A stretch of 64,000 nucleotides of DNA from contig CM033391.1 of NCBI GenBank assembly GCA_019426215.1, positions 9,784,708 through 9,848,707 on the forward strand, written 5' to 3'. Under the pieces are notes generated by a model. It was given only the letters and a program-made list of their open reading frames with translations, made no database searches and was not told where the DNA came from. Positions 11,224 through 21,889 of the stretch are shown one piece after another. Position 1 is the stretch's first letter. Each line of letters begins with the position of its first letter. The position numbers and the translations under genes were made by a program. The stretch comes from Buddleja alternifolia (lineage: Eukaryota > Streptophyta > Magnoliopsida > Lamiales > Scrophulariaceae).

Positions 11224-11764
11224 ACATAACCCAACCACAAAGATACTTAGCTCATACTTGCAACAAAAGATAATCCAATGTTTCCAAAAGACATAGTTGA
11301 TATACTAATCCAAGAGAAAGAGTTGAATTACTCCCTATTACAAAGTGTGAGTCCAAGATTTTATGATAAAAAATGACTCTTCAAGCTTCCTTGGGACTTG
11401 TCATGGCTTCCTTGGGACTTGGAGAGCAAGAATCATCCTTGGTAGGTAAAAAGTGACCCAAAAACGGCGGACTAAAACTAGGGCACGGGAAAACGGACCG
11501 CTGTTTGAAACGTGGCAGACCGCGGTCCACTGAAGTTCAGGACCGTGATACCCTAAACCGAGGTCCAGAAAGACAGAATCCTGCTTTTCACTTGCTTTGC
11601 GCCTTTTCTTCTGCCTTCTCACTCGATTATCGATCTATTCAACTTGAATCCCTGCACATATGAAATGACAACAAATCAAAGCAACATGCGGGATTAACAT
11701 TACTAAACTGCGACAAAAATACCTATATAAAGGTGGTAAATAATTGTAAAATGTGAACTTATCA
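11224..11764 (-). repeat. Inverted LTR fragment forming a long hairpin with the 3' LTR
   Basis: On the minus strand it reads as the LTR from its TGATAAG edge (11764) to GGTTATGT (11224), corresponding to 241-765. The direct and inverted arms are separated by only 18 bases (11224-11241), and those bases are themselves LTR sequence in inverted orientation. It shares the 20-bp duplication with the direct fragment but keeps palindrome-region sequence that the direct one lost. It is therefore not a simple copy of its neighbour. Confidence 0.92.
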
Positions 11765-12395
11765 AGGCCATACAAAGACTTAGTAAGCCTACAAGCAGGT
11801 TGAGACACACATTCCCCCTTCATGACAAAACCTAGAGGTAGCTGCATGTAGACTTCCTTAGTGAGTTCTCCATGGGGAAAAGCATTGTTAACATCTAATT
11901 GTTGTAAAATCCACCCTTTAGAAACAGCAACTGCCAAAAGAGTCCTAACAGTAGTCATCTTAGCAACAGGGGCAAATGTGTCATGAAAGTCTAAACCTTC
12001 AATCTGTGTGTACCCTTTAGCAACTAGTCTAGATTTGTAACTTTCCACAGATCCGTCAGAGTGGTACTTCACTTTGAAAACCCATTTGCAACCCACTGTC
12101 TTCTTTCCAGGAGGCAAACTGGTAATATACCAAGTGTCATTAGCTTCAAGAGCCTGAATTTCAGTAGCCATAGCTTCTCTCTTTAGGATTGGAATAAGCT
12201 TCATGATAGGTTCTGGTTCTTTATGAATGGTAATGGTGTGTGAAAAATGAATGGAAGCAGCAAAATGAGACCTGTCAGACGAGTGGTTAGTAGACAAGTA
12301 AGATGCACAAACATAATCTTGCTGCCATTTAGGTGGTTGTTTATGCTTAGAAGACTGTCTAACAGCAGGAGGAAAGAGACTATGGATAGATTCCC
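11765..12395 (-). pseudogene. Copia reverse transcriptase, upstream half
   Basis: On the minus strand it reads the usual copia RT entry: EIQALEANDTWYITSLPPGK, CKWVFKVKYHSDGSVESYKS, RLVAKGYTQIEGLDFHDTFA, PVAKMTTVRTLLAVAVSKGW, LDVNNAFPHGEL and CRLTKSLYGL. It stops there at the Athila insertion and continues at 240. NAFPHGEL, where copia RTs usually have NAFLHG, is a single likely substitution. The frame is open here. Confidence 0.92.
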
Positions 12396-14065
12396 TGACA
12401 CGCTAAAAGCTAACGTGCTATGATAGCAAGTGCACTAGACGTGTGTAGTAATAAGTGGACAAAAAGTCCGGGTTGTCGAACCACAAGGACTTGAATTCTA
12501 GTTCATGATTTTCGATAAAAGATAAGACAATTAAAGTAAAGTGCAAGAAAAAGATTAAGCAATTAACGAACCAAAGAGAAACGTACTATAGATTAAATCT
12601 CACGTATGATAAAATGACTAAGGCACATGCTACAACCAAATCTACTCGTCAATATATATGAGCTACTCTTCGAATTATTAGACTCCTATTGCTTTGGTGG
12701 AAACTCCTAAATTAACTATTACCCGATGTCTCGGCACATAATAATCCTATGATTAATTGACGGTTCTCTAAATATGTCTATCCGAGAATCTAATCAAAAA
12801 TCACGCATTAACGTTCTAGAGCTTCCCCGAACGAAGCCGGCTAACAACACCCGGGAATCTTTACCTATTTCTAGGGCAATCCCTCATTTGTTTCGGATGA
12901 TGTGTTAATTCTCTTGCACCCTAATCTATTTTCTCTCGAACAACTAATAGGCAAGATAGCAAGCATATGGTGATCAAACACATGATTGGAATAAAAGCAT
13001 AGAATTAACACACAAAGCAATAGGAGAATTAATACAAAGAGCAACTTCACATATATTGATTCATAAATTTGGCCTTCACATGGCCTTAGTTCTACAATAT
13101 TAGCCTCTCATCAAAGCCTTAAGAAAATCTAATACAAACATATACATACTCATGGAAATAAACATGTAAATGCAAATAATTAAAACTCCCTCAATTGATT
13201 GATGATGGATCTTTGCTCTTGATCTTCAATCCTTAGCTCCTCTCTCTTTGTTCCCCTCCAAAAGTGATGAAGAAAAATGGTGATGAATGATAATGAGTGA
13301 AAAGTGATGGACCAAATGCCTCTCTCTCCCTCCTCTCCTCAAGATGTCTCGGTCAATTGCTCCCTAAAATCCTTAAGAAGACCACCCAAAATCAGCTCCT
13401 CATGTGTATGTCCCCCCTAGTGTCCCCTCCACTACTCTTAAAGTGAGTAGTATAAAATTCCCTAAAGTAGATCTAGTAAGAAACATACTTATGACATCCC
13501 CCCCATACATGTGATGACCTCTTGGCTTTAAATGTTCCATTCCCCCATCAAATGATGATCTTTTGGCTGAAAGGAATCAAATCTCGGATGTGGCCACGCC
13601 TAGGCGCGGGATTTATGGCGCTCGGGCGCCCAAATCAGAATGTTGGGAGTATTTGCCTCTGTCTGGCGCAGTAATTGTATTTCCTTCATAACTCTCTCCA
13701 CAAAACTCCGATTTGGATGATTCAAGTCTTCATTTGAAGCTAACACATAGTTCTACAACTTTGTAGAAGGAAACTTCATCCAATTCAGTCTCTAAAAATA
13801 AGAAAATATCGCTCGAACGTGGAAACTGGTGCAGATACGGCGCCCAGGCGTGGGCAAGATGGCGCCTAGGCGTAGGGGTGCATAGCAATTTGGCCTAAAC
13901 TTGTTTTATACGTCATTTTTCATCCCGTTCTTTGATTGTATCCATTTAAGACCTGAAATCACTTAATGCACGAATTAAACGCACATGTGGCAAGAATCAA
14001 GCGATAAATGAACCTAAGACATAAATGCAAAGGGGCTTAAAAACACGTAAAAATGCCTCTTATCA
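12396..14065 (-). mobile_element. Solo LTR of Athila-type family 2, minus strand (1670 bp)
   Basis: On the minus strand it starts TGATAAGAGGCATTTTTACG (14065) and ends GCGTGTCA (12396). It is flanked by a perfect 5-bp duplication TTCCC (12391-12395 and 14066-14070). No internal region remains, as expected after recombination between two LTRs. It closely resembles the LTR at 34235-35869 and the solo LTR at 21890-23277. It carries family-2 palindromes CGCCTAGGCG or CGCCCAGGCG at 13597, 13841 and 13863. Confidence 0.95.
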
Positions 14066-15139
14066 TTCCCCCTCACTTGAAGAGTGAGAAGTAGCTGAGG
14101 TAGATAGAGCAAAAAATTAGAAAGAGAGGTGTCAAATTCAGTGGAATCTAATGGGAAATGAAGGACAGATGGATGTGTGGGAGAGTTGAGAGCAAAAGGA
14201 CATATATGTTCAAGGAATCTAACATCTCTGCTAACAGAAATCTTGCGAGAATGAAGATCATAGACCTTATAGTCCTTTCGGCCATGAGGGTAACCAAGGA
14301 AGATGCAAGAGATGGCTCTGGGATCAAACATATCCCAGTTAGAGGCAATGGTAGATGTGTAGCAGAGGCAACCAAACACCTTGAGGTGTGAATAATTAGG
14401 TGTGGAGTTAAAAAGAAGCTCAAAAGGAGACTTATTGTGGAGAATAGAAGAGGGTATTTTGTTGATGAGGTGAGTGGCAATAAGCACACACTCACCCCAT
14501 AAAGCAATGGGCAAAGAGGCTTGGAATCTGAGAGCTCTTGCCAATTAAAGTATATGTCTATGCTTTCTTTCAGCAACACCATTTTGCTGAGGGGTGTGGA
14601 CACAACTTGTTTGATGAATAATGCCCTTATCAGTAAAGAAAGCTTTTAAGGAGTGATTCAAAAATTCAGTGCCATTGTCAATTCTAAAAATTTTAATAGA
14701 GGAATTGAACTGATTGACAACCATCTTATAGAATTTTTATAGTAATATGGGAACTTCACATTTAGTTTTCATGAGATAGACCAAGTATTTCTGGTGTAGT
14801 CATCCACAATGGTCGAAAAGTATTTAAAACCAAGGAGAGTTGGGGATTTATAGGGTCGCCACACATCACAGTGAACAAGATCAAAAGCATGAATAAAAAA
14901 CTGATCTCTTTTATTAAAAGGTAATCTGGATTGTCTAGCAAGGGGCAGATAGTACAATCCATATGAGTTACATTCTTCAAATCAGGAATACAATGAATAA
15001 GAAGTCTAAGTCTATCTGTAGGAATGTGGCCTAGTCTGTTGTGCCACAATACAGTTTTGTTTGGAGACACAGAAGTTAAACTATGAGAAATGGGCTTGAG
15101 TGGTGGTTTTAGATGATGCAGCAAGACAATAGAGTCCAT
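14066..15139 (-). pseudogene. Copia GAG-pre-integrase and integrase
   Basis: The minus strand shows LWHNRLGHIPTDRL and CTICPLLD (pre-integrase zinc region), FDLVHCDVWRPYKSP and IVDDYTRNTWS (first catalytic region), IDNGTEF (second), and TPQQNGVAERKHRHIL (third). [20 protein letters not shown] and KVFGCLCY follow toward the C-terminus. Stops include one directly after RHIL near 14547, and there are several frame changes. The end continues across the solo LTR to 12395. Confidence 0.92.
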
Positions 15140-15159
15140 CTATATGTTTACCAAGCTCT

Positions 15160-15500
15160 ACAGGAGTCTTCTACACATGGACCTGCATCAAACATTAGTT
15201 AGGATTGAAAATGATAGAACGGTGTATATCAGTGGACAATTTACTGATAGAGATCAAGTTATGTTTAAAAGAGGGAACAAACAGAACATTATAGAATGTG
15301 ATAGAAGAATCTAGAGTGACATTTCCAAAGTGAGTGACTGTGGTTTGTGTGCAAGCAGGAAGGTGCACAGAATGAGGTAATGGTAGTAAGTGTGATGATT
15401 CAAGAGTTGAGAAACAATATGTAATATGATCAGTGGCACCACTGCAATGATCCAGTTATTGACATTATGAGTAATGCTTAAACAATGACTTATACCTGCT
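15160..15500 (-). pseudogene. Copia protease region, decayed
   Basis: The minus strand shows SGATDHITYCFS, the copia aspartic protease block, followed by VTLDSSITFYNVLFVPSFKH and NLISISKLSTD. The active-site Asp position is altered and preceded by stops, so the enzyme is inactive. Confidence 0.8.
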
Positions 15501-16660
15501 AGATGATCTGTGGATTCAGAGGACGATTGAATGGTTTGTTTATTAAGTAAGGTGAGAATTTGAGTGATCTGCTCATGTGTGAGTTATGGTAAGGGTAAGA
15601 GAGAAGGATTGGCAGTACTGATTTGAGGCTGTGAAATACCAACAACACTGTTATAAGTGCCACTTGATCCCATAGAAATCTGGCTGTGAGGAACACTTGA
15701 GTAATTTAGAGATCCTCCATAATTCACATTATTGCGGCGACTCTTCTGAAAACCTCCAATTGCTCTTCTACCCTTTGGTTTCCAATTTGGTGGATAACCA
15801 TACAACTTGAAACACTTAGCCTGCACATGACCTGTGGTTTGGCAATTTCACATCTTATTCCAAGTCTGATTCCCCACTTGTTGGTTTCCTTGATTGTTCG
15901 AGTTCCAGTTTCTTTGACTCTGTGAATTGTTGGCTAGTAGTGTAGCTATGTTGTCATCCATGGATATGAATGATGACATATCCATTTACCTTTCTTCCTG
16001 CTAGATCATACAGTAGGTATCTTCAATGGATGGAAGGGGTTTCATTAGCAGTATTTGTCCCCTAACTAGCTTAAAGTTATCATTTCATCCCAATAGAAAT
16101 TGCATCAGTATATGTTGTTCTTGTTGTTTTTCCCAAGCTCTCATTACATCATAGTTCAAACTCCCTCTACATACAGGCATTGTGATCATTGCATCCAATT
16201 TATTCCAAAGTTGCTTTAACTTTGTGTAATATGCTTCAATACTCATATGTTCTTGAGTGGAAGCTGAAATTGACTTTCTAATTCCAAATACCCTAGATCC
16301 AGTGCTATTTGAGAATCTCTTATGTAGATTCAACCACATAACAACAACTATGCTCCCATGTAAGATTGATTTTCCAATTTCCTTTTAAACTGAGTATATC
16401 AGCCAGGAAATCACCATGTTGTTGACTTGCTCCCATTGAGGTAAGCTCACATCTCCCTCTGGTGGTCTAGGTATGGATCCAGTCACAAAACCTTGTTTAT
16501 TTTTACATGATAAAGCGATTTTCATGGATCTCCTCCATGGAATGTAATTGGAAGTTCCTTTCAATACCTGATTTACCAAGGTCATTCCAGGCATATCTGA
16601 ATTCTGCAGATTCAAATATTGCGACAGATTTGAAGATGAACTTTCGCCCAATTAATTCGC
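15501..16660 (-). pseudogene. Copia gag
   Basis: On the minus strand the N-terminus at 16651 reads MGESSSSNLSQYLNLQ, then LVNQVLKGTSNYIPWRRSMK, the copia N-terminal gag domain. A gag core follows (IRKSISASTQEHMSIEAYYT, KLKQLWNKLDAM). A zinc knuckle lies near 15815-15855, where its first Cys has become a stop while CQTTGHVQAKC remains. Several frame changes separate the pieces. Confidence 0.88.
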
Positions 16661-16747
16661 GAAAGCCATAATCGATCACAAAAAGAAAAAAAATAGAAGA
16701 TCAAATTAAAGATACACAAACAGATTTCAGCAAGAATCGATCGAATC

Positions 16748-16761
16748 CTACTCTAGTACCA
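16748..16761 (-). other. Copia primer-binding site (initiator tRNA-Met type)
   Basis: The minus strand reads TGGTACTAGAGTAG directly after the LTR end. It resembles the usual TGGTATCAGAGC site complementary to initiator tRNA-Met, with substitutions. Confidence 0.7.
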
Positions 16762-17049
16762 TGTTAGAATCTAGAATTTGTGATATGAAAGCATGAAATG
16801 TAAAGAAAAGGATTTAGGGAGAAAGATGAAGTGTTCTCCATTTCTGATATTGAAAAAGTGTTTTCTGAATTACAAGAATGGAAACTCTACAGCAATCTAT
16901 ATAGATACAGGTAGGTTAGCTTAACATTTTAACTAACTAATTTACCCGCCTAAGCTATTTACATAAATGTCATTAACAAACTCTTAACTAAACTAATCCA
17001 GCTAGACTAACTACCACGTGTCCTCTCCAATACTCCAAGCTCTTCAACA
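16762..17049 (-). repeat. Copia 5' LTR (288 bp)
   Basis: On the minus strand it begins TGTTGAAGAGC (17049) and ends TCTAACA (16762), the TG...CA form of an LTR. A TATA-like CTATATAG lies near 16893. The matching 3' LTR is outside the window, so the duplication cannot be tested. Confidence 0.82.
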
Positions 17050-17127
17050 TGTTTATCATTATCCATTCATCTTTGCCTAATTTTTGTACAAATCTAAGGA
17101 TTTAAAATATATGTTCATTGAATAGAA

Positions 17128-17398
17128 AAAAAAACTAATCAAGTTTGCACACGAGCCAAAATTTCGAGCTTTGCTTGAGCTCGAACGAGCAAACGAGTCG
17201 AGCTTAAGTTCGGTTGGAGCTCGAATGAGCTAACAAGCCGAGCTTGAGCTTGGCTTGTTTGCCTCAAGCTCAATCCCTAGCTCAAAAGAAATGGGCTCGA
17301 TTAGCTTAAAATCAAACTCAAGCTTAAATTTTGTAAGACAAGCACGAGTCTATAGATATTATAAGGCTCTGCTCAAGCTTGCTCGTTTACAGTTCTAG
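17128..17398. repeat. hAT-type terminal region with GAGC/GCTC subterminal repeats
   Basis: The stretch is dense in short repeats such as CGAGC, GAGCT and AAGCTTGAGC in both orientations. Its right edge reads on the minus strand TAGAACTGTAAACGAGC, very like the hAT ends at 19481 and 25211. No partner end or 8-bp duplication was found, so it is probably a remnant or an internally deleted element. Confidence 0.6.
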
Positions 17399-17615
17399 GC
17401 CTTACATCAACTAGAGATGCCCAATAGATTTTTTAGAGCTTATTTAGGCTCTTGAATTATCTGAATAAGCATTTAATTCCAACAATATCTTTTTTTGATT
17501 TATATGTATGTCTTAAGTAATGGAGTCTTCTTAGAATCTTACAGTTTATAAGCACATAGATCTCATTTTTTATTTTAAAGAAAGGGGATCACTTTACTAT
17601 TTTAGTCCAACAAAC

Positions 17616-17720
17616 TCGGATTAATAATTATGTCTCTAGGCCACTTTATCCCTAACATAACTTTCTCTCGGATTAATAATTTTGTTTCTAGGCCACTTTA
17701 TCCCTAACATATATCTTTCT
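17616..17720. repeat. Tandem duplication, about 55 bp
   Basis: Two adjacent copies begin CTCGGATTAATAATT and include GGCCACTTTATCCCTAACAT. They differ by a few bases. There is no coding content. Confidence 0.85.
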
Positions 17721-17744
17721 CTAAAATGTGTCACAGGGAACCGC

Positions 17745-18215
17745 CTAGACTCTAAGCTATGAACTTCTTCCATAATACAAGTCAACCCTGCCTTTGCAAG
17801 GCGATCAACTAGTTGATTAGCTTCAGGAAATTTAGGGGGAAAATAGCTTTACAAAAAACATGCTTAATGTGAGCATCCGAGTTTAGATTTAATGTGGTAC
17901 AAATTTGCAGAATCGTATCGAAGTGGTGGTGGGAAAAGGAGGCATCCTTGATGCAGCCCAGCGCCTCAAAGCAGTCTGTTTCAAGTGTGAATTTTTGATG
18001 CTCCAGATTACGAGCCAACCTCAATCTATGTAGATGGCTTTGAGTCCAGCCCCTAACAGAGTATCACGCCTGGCTCTCCCCCTAATTCCTTGAAGCCACT
18101 GTCCGTAGCTATTTCTCAAAATAATACTAGTGGCAGCCTCGCCCAACTCAAGCCCTTATGAAACACAGTAGCATCAACTTTAATTTTAATATGATCAATA
18201 TTAGGTTTGGTCCGT
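17745..18215 (-). pseudogene. RNase H-like domain relic, probably from a LINE
   Basis: On the minus strand fragments read IKVDATVFHKGLSWA, SIILRNSYGQWLQGIRG, LETDCFEALGCIKD and PEANQLVDRLAKAGL, separated by stops and frame changes. This is the order of plant RNase H domains (RVT_3 type) found at the end of non-LTR retrotransposons and in some host proteins. No reverse transcriptase is adjacent. It could also be a degraded host RNase H-like gene. Confidence 0.6.
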
Positions 18216-18337
18216 CTAACAACGGAAAATGGTTAATTTCACATCTTATTTTTGGACGTTACAATACATCACCTAAAATCGGTACCCAAAAATCTTTTGA
18301 CCTTTTATGAACTCGATGAGGAGTATGCTATTGTCGT

Positions 18338-18517
18338 TAGGGATGACAAGGAGTAGGAATTTGTTCTGAATGCCGTGGGTCCACCATGTTGGAGCCAGCG
18401 CTTTCGGTTCCTAACGGGACGGACCCGTTGGTATCCGGATCTGTATCTGGTTCTTGGTGGACCTAAGCGGGACCTGCCAGATCTGCCCCAGAATTAATTG
18501 GCCCGTTGCTATTTCTA
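18338..18517. mobile_element. hAT-type MITE (180 bp)
   Basis: The ends are TAGGGATGACAAGGAG and, on the minus strand, TAGAAATAGCAACGGG, giving imperfect inverted repeats. The flanking 8-mers are ATTGTCGT (18330-18337) and ATTATCAT (18518-18525). They match 6 of 8 with two G/A transitions, fitting an aged 8-bp duplication. There is no ORF. Confidence 0.7.
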
Positions 18518-18620
18518 ATTATCATCTCATAGCAGATGAAGACGAAGGACTTGAGAGGCATATAAGACCCAAACTCCCCTCTCACTAATAAGACGTGTTT
18601 TCAGGACAAAACCATGACGT

Positions 18621-19256
18621 CAGGGACAGAGGGAGGAGGGGCCGGTGGGTGCCACCCCCCCCCCCCCTCAAATTTTTAAAAATCTCCTTTCTGCTTGTAA
18701 AACTTGTAAGATTTGTAATTTCGCCCCCCCCCCCCCCCCTCCCCCCTCAAAATTTTAAAATTATCACTTCTACCTATAAGGCTATCACATTTGTAATTTC
18801 GCCCCCCCTCAAAATTTTAAAATTGTCACTTCTACTTATAAGGTTATAACATTTGTAATTTCGCCCTCTCCCAAAATTTTAAAATTATCACTTCTACCTA
18901 TAAAGCTATAACATTTGTAGTTTTGCCCCCCTAAAAAATGACAAACATAACCCCCTCTATTAGTCAAAAATACTTAGTATGCCATTTGACTTTTTCAATC
19001 CATTTCCCAATTCCCAAATTTTCACTTTCTCCCTCATTCATCACACATTTTTACACCTCAAACAAAGTGGAAAATAGAGATAGGCTTATGAATAGGATAA
19101 TTCTAGTTCCTTATTATATTTCCCCCCATAAATATAGTGTATCGTACCGCGGGGGGCCCCCCTTAAATCCTTTGTCTATGTGGCAAAAAAAATGTATAAC
19201 TATATCACAATATATAATCTCGCCCCCCCTCGATAAAATTTCTGGCTCCGCCCATG
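18621..19256. mobile_element. hAT-type non-autonomous element with C-rich tandem repeats (636 bp)
   Basis: It is flanked by a perfect 8-bp duplication CATGACGT (18613-18620 and 19257-19264). The ends are CAGGGACAGAGGGAGG and, on the minus strand, CATGGGCGGAGCCAGA, diverged forms of the CAGGGGCGGA-type hAT end. Inside, a unit of about 65 bp (long C run, then CAAAATTTTAAAATT and ACATTTGTAATTTCG) repeats about four times between 18650 and 18930. C runs exceed 15 bases at 18654 and 18725. Confidence 0.85.
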
Positions 19257-19642
19257 CATGACGTCATAACCAAAGCAGACAATATATCGAGCAAAGGAGT
19301 TTGGTATCCAAAAACACAAGTGCAATCTGATATAGCAAATAATGATATAAAAGGTATATAATGTATTTTAGTCCCTCGTACGAATTACATAAAGGTGCCT
19401 TGTATAATTGCACAAGGGTCCTTAAAACTTTAATATTTGCATAACATAGCCAAATCCACGTGTTTTTATAATCCAATGAGTAGGACTGTCAATGAGCCCA
19501 AGTCGGCTCCTAAGCTCGGCTTGGTAATTTTCAAGCCGAGCTTTATACGAGCCAAGTCGAGCCCGAGCCGAAGATTAAGGCTTGAAATCCGAGCGTGAGC
19601 GAAGGTAGGCTCGGCTTGAACTAGGCCCGGGCTCGTAAATTT

Positions 19643-19674
<32 letters not shown>

Positions 19675-19681
19675 TCTATAT

Positions 19682-20990
19682 ATTATAATAGTTAATAATA
19701 TGTAAATCATATATATTTAATAATATGTAAATCATTCCAAATTAAATGGAGAATTCAAGATTTAAATTAGGAAATACAATATGTAGGGTGGTCAATCACC
19801 ATCTAATTCTTATATTTTCCTTTTACACACTAGTCCATAAATAATTAATACACGTAAAAAGATACCTATCTAATTCTAATCTCTAAGAGTTTGAAATCTT
19901 CTAATACAAACAATACAGATTGAAAATCATCGTTGCTCCTGCTAGGTTTCATCTTTAAAAGTCTGTCGTTCATCATAATTCTTATCACCCAAAAGCAATT
20001 TTCTTGTAAGTAAACTAAATATATATTCAACTGAATGTTTTTTTTTTATCTTAAATACTATATATATGGAACATGTATCTCTTCTGTGTGATTGGATTTT
20101 AAAATTTTTGATTCGATACCATAATTGAAGGGTTAGAGATTTTGTTCAAAATACTTCTGATGTTCTATAGCTCGTATTAGAAATGAATAAATTTGATTAA
20201 ATACCTTTCATATCGTTGTAATTTGGATCTTAATTTGAGATATTCCTTATAGCTGCTTTGCTACAAAAAAAGAGTTCTCGAAATTAAGTCAAATATATAT
20301 TAATCATGTGCATTTTCGACATCCAAGTTTCATTATATGCAAAATAAAGAAACATGACAGCATATCCAAAGTTTAAAGATTATTTTCTTGCAAAAAATAT
20401 ATACACAATTTAGAATTTTGGCATATCAAGTTATTCGATTTCGAATTGACGTTTCATATTAGTATTTCATTCATCATAAGCATAACAATCATTTAACATC
20501 TCGTGACGTATATTTTACAATTAATGGACCCCGAATGCAATTGAATATGATTCTAGTCTTAGTTTTTAATGGAAAATTAAGCCATAATTTGAACAAAGAT
20601 TGAGAGAGAAACTTGATACCTCAATATCCTTGGATGGATTATTGACTTCCAACGAACCGTAACTGCATTTTTGGTACCTTTCAAGTGTCTTGAGCATGCT
20701 GACAGAAAAGGCAGATAAGTTAATTAAATCAATATATTATATAGTTTCAAAAAGCGGTATTTCATCTCAGGTGTCAGAGATTAGAAACAAATCCTTAATC
20801 ACACTAGCTGCTCAAACACTTGAACTCATATAGTAGAAATAAAGCTTTAAACTTTCTTCGCAAAATCAAGAGAAATGAAAGCAAGACCAAAGTTTAAAGA
20901 TAATTTTCTATATCAAAGGTATTTAATCAACTTTATACATATATATAATTTTTATTTCTTTTTATTATACTATAAACACTTATTGTTTAA
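19682..20990 (+). other. hAT 5' noncoding region
   Basis: AT-rich with no coding signal. A TA/CA microsatellite lies at 19643-19675 and a short repeat (AATAATATGTAAATCAT) near 19695-19735. It probably held the transposase promoter and an untranslated first exon; that is inference. Confidence 0.5.
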
Positions 20991-20998
20991 ATGTTTAG

Positions 20999-21889
20999 AT
21001 GGCTCAAAATACTTCTGATGTTCATCTCGATGACAATAGTCCTAATGACGCTGGTGCTTCAAATAATTCCCAAGAAAGAGAAGATAAGAGTGAGAAACGG
21101 AAGAGAGACCCAAAGAAGAGGTTTATGGTGTGGTCGCATTTCTCTAAGTTCACAAAGAAAGAAGGAACGAGTGGATGCAAATGCAATTATTGCAAGAAAA
21201 TATTTTCTTTGCCTCTAAATGGTGGGACAAGTCATATGCGACGCCATATAACTAATTTGATATGTCCTGTTTACAGTTTACAAAAGGATTGAAGCTGAAA
21301 AACAAAAACAGGTCGAGAATGGGCAAAAAACTTTAGCCTTTCAAAAAGATTACTCCAAAGACGGTCCTGATGTGGTTGTTTGGAAGTTTGATCAAGAATG
21401 CAGCAGACGTGATCTATGCGAGCTCATAATTGTTAAGGAGCTCCCATTTAGTTTAGTTGAAGACCCCGCTTTTCGTAAATTTGTTTGGGGATTAAGTAAT
21501 AAGTTTAAGTTCATATCTAGGAACACAATGAAAAGTGATTGTATGAAGTGCTACGAGGTTGAAAAGAACAATTTGAAGGAGATCTTTGGAAAAGCTAATC
21601 CAAGAGTGTATTTGACAACTGATACTTGGACTTCTAAGCAAGAGCTACCTTTTATAGCACTAACAGCTCACTTTATTGATGATGAATGGAAGTTGCACAA
21701 GAAAATTATAAATTTTTTTATTGTTCCAGTCAAGGCAACCGGAGAGAATCTCACTGATATAATAGAAAGTTGTTTGCTTAACTGGAACATTGAGAGGATT
21801 TGTACAATCACCATGGATAATCACTCTGCTAATGACATTGTTGCTAGGTTACTTGCAGAGCATTATTCTTCTAGAGGTCATTTGATGCT
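20999..21889 (+). pseudogene. hAT transposase, N-terminal part (BED zinc finger)
   Basis: From ATG 20999 it reads MAQNTSDVHLDD, then a BED-type zinc finger: VWSHFSKFTKKEG, CKCNYCKK and TSHMRRHI. That frame ends at 21292. The next frame is open from about 21280 and continues with KDGPDVVVWKFDQE, LPFSLVEDPAFRKFV, YLTTDTWTSKQELPFIALTA and RICTITMDNHSANDIVA. The change may be a 1-base indel or a lost intron. The sequence breaks at GHLML, exactly where the solo LTR inserts. The product would bind and cut the element's ends. Confidence 0.9.

Larger units (their letters stand above)
241..11764 (+). mobile_element. Athila-type Ty3/gypsy LTR retrotransposon (Athila-1), decayed, with abnormal 3' end
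   Basis: The order is 5' LTR (241-1473), tRNA-Asp primer-binding site, gag, protease, RT, RNase H, integrase, an extra ORF in the env position, a polypurine tract, a truncated 3' LTR (10737-11223) and an inverted LTR fragment (11224-11764). Protein motifs and gene order fit the Athila branch of Ty3/gypsy. Every ORF has stops or frameshifts, so this copy is dead. It interrupts a copia RT gene. Both outer ends are the same LTR edge (TGATAAG on the left, CTTATCA on the right), and no 5-bp target duplication is found. Confidence 0.92.
11765..17049 (-). mobile_element. Ty1/copia retrotransposon, 5' part, minus strand
   Basis: The order on the minus strand is LTR (17049-16762), primer-binding site, gag, protease, integrase and RT, followed by the remainder at 240-1. 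Integrase before RT identifies copia. Many stops and frame changes mark it as dead. It hosts a solo LTR (12396-14065) and Athila-1. Its 3' LTR is outside the window. Confidence 0.92.

Noticed and set aside
18595..19261. Two open frames of 84 and 107 codons
   Set aside because: They run through C tracts and tandem repeats of a MITE; the translations are Pro-rich low-complexity sequence.
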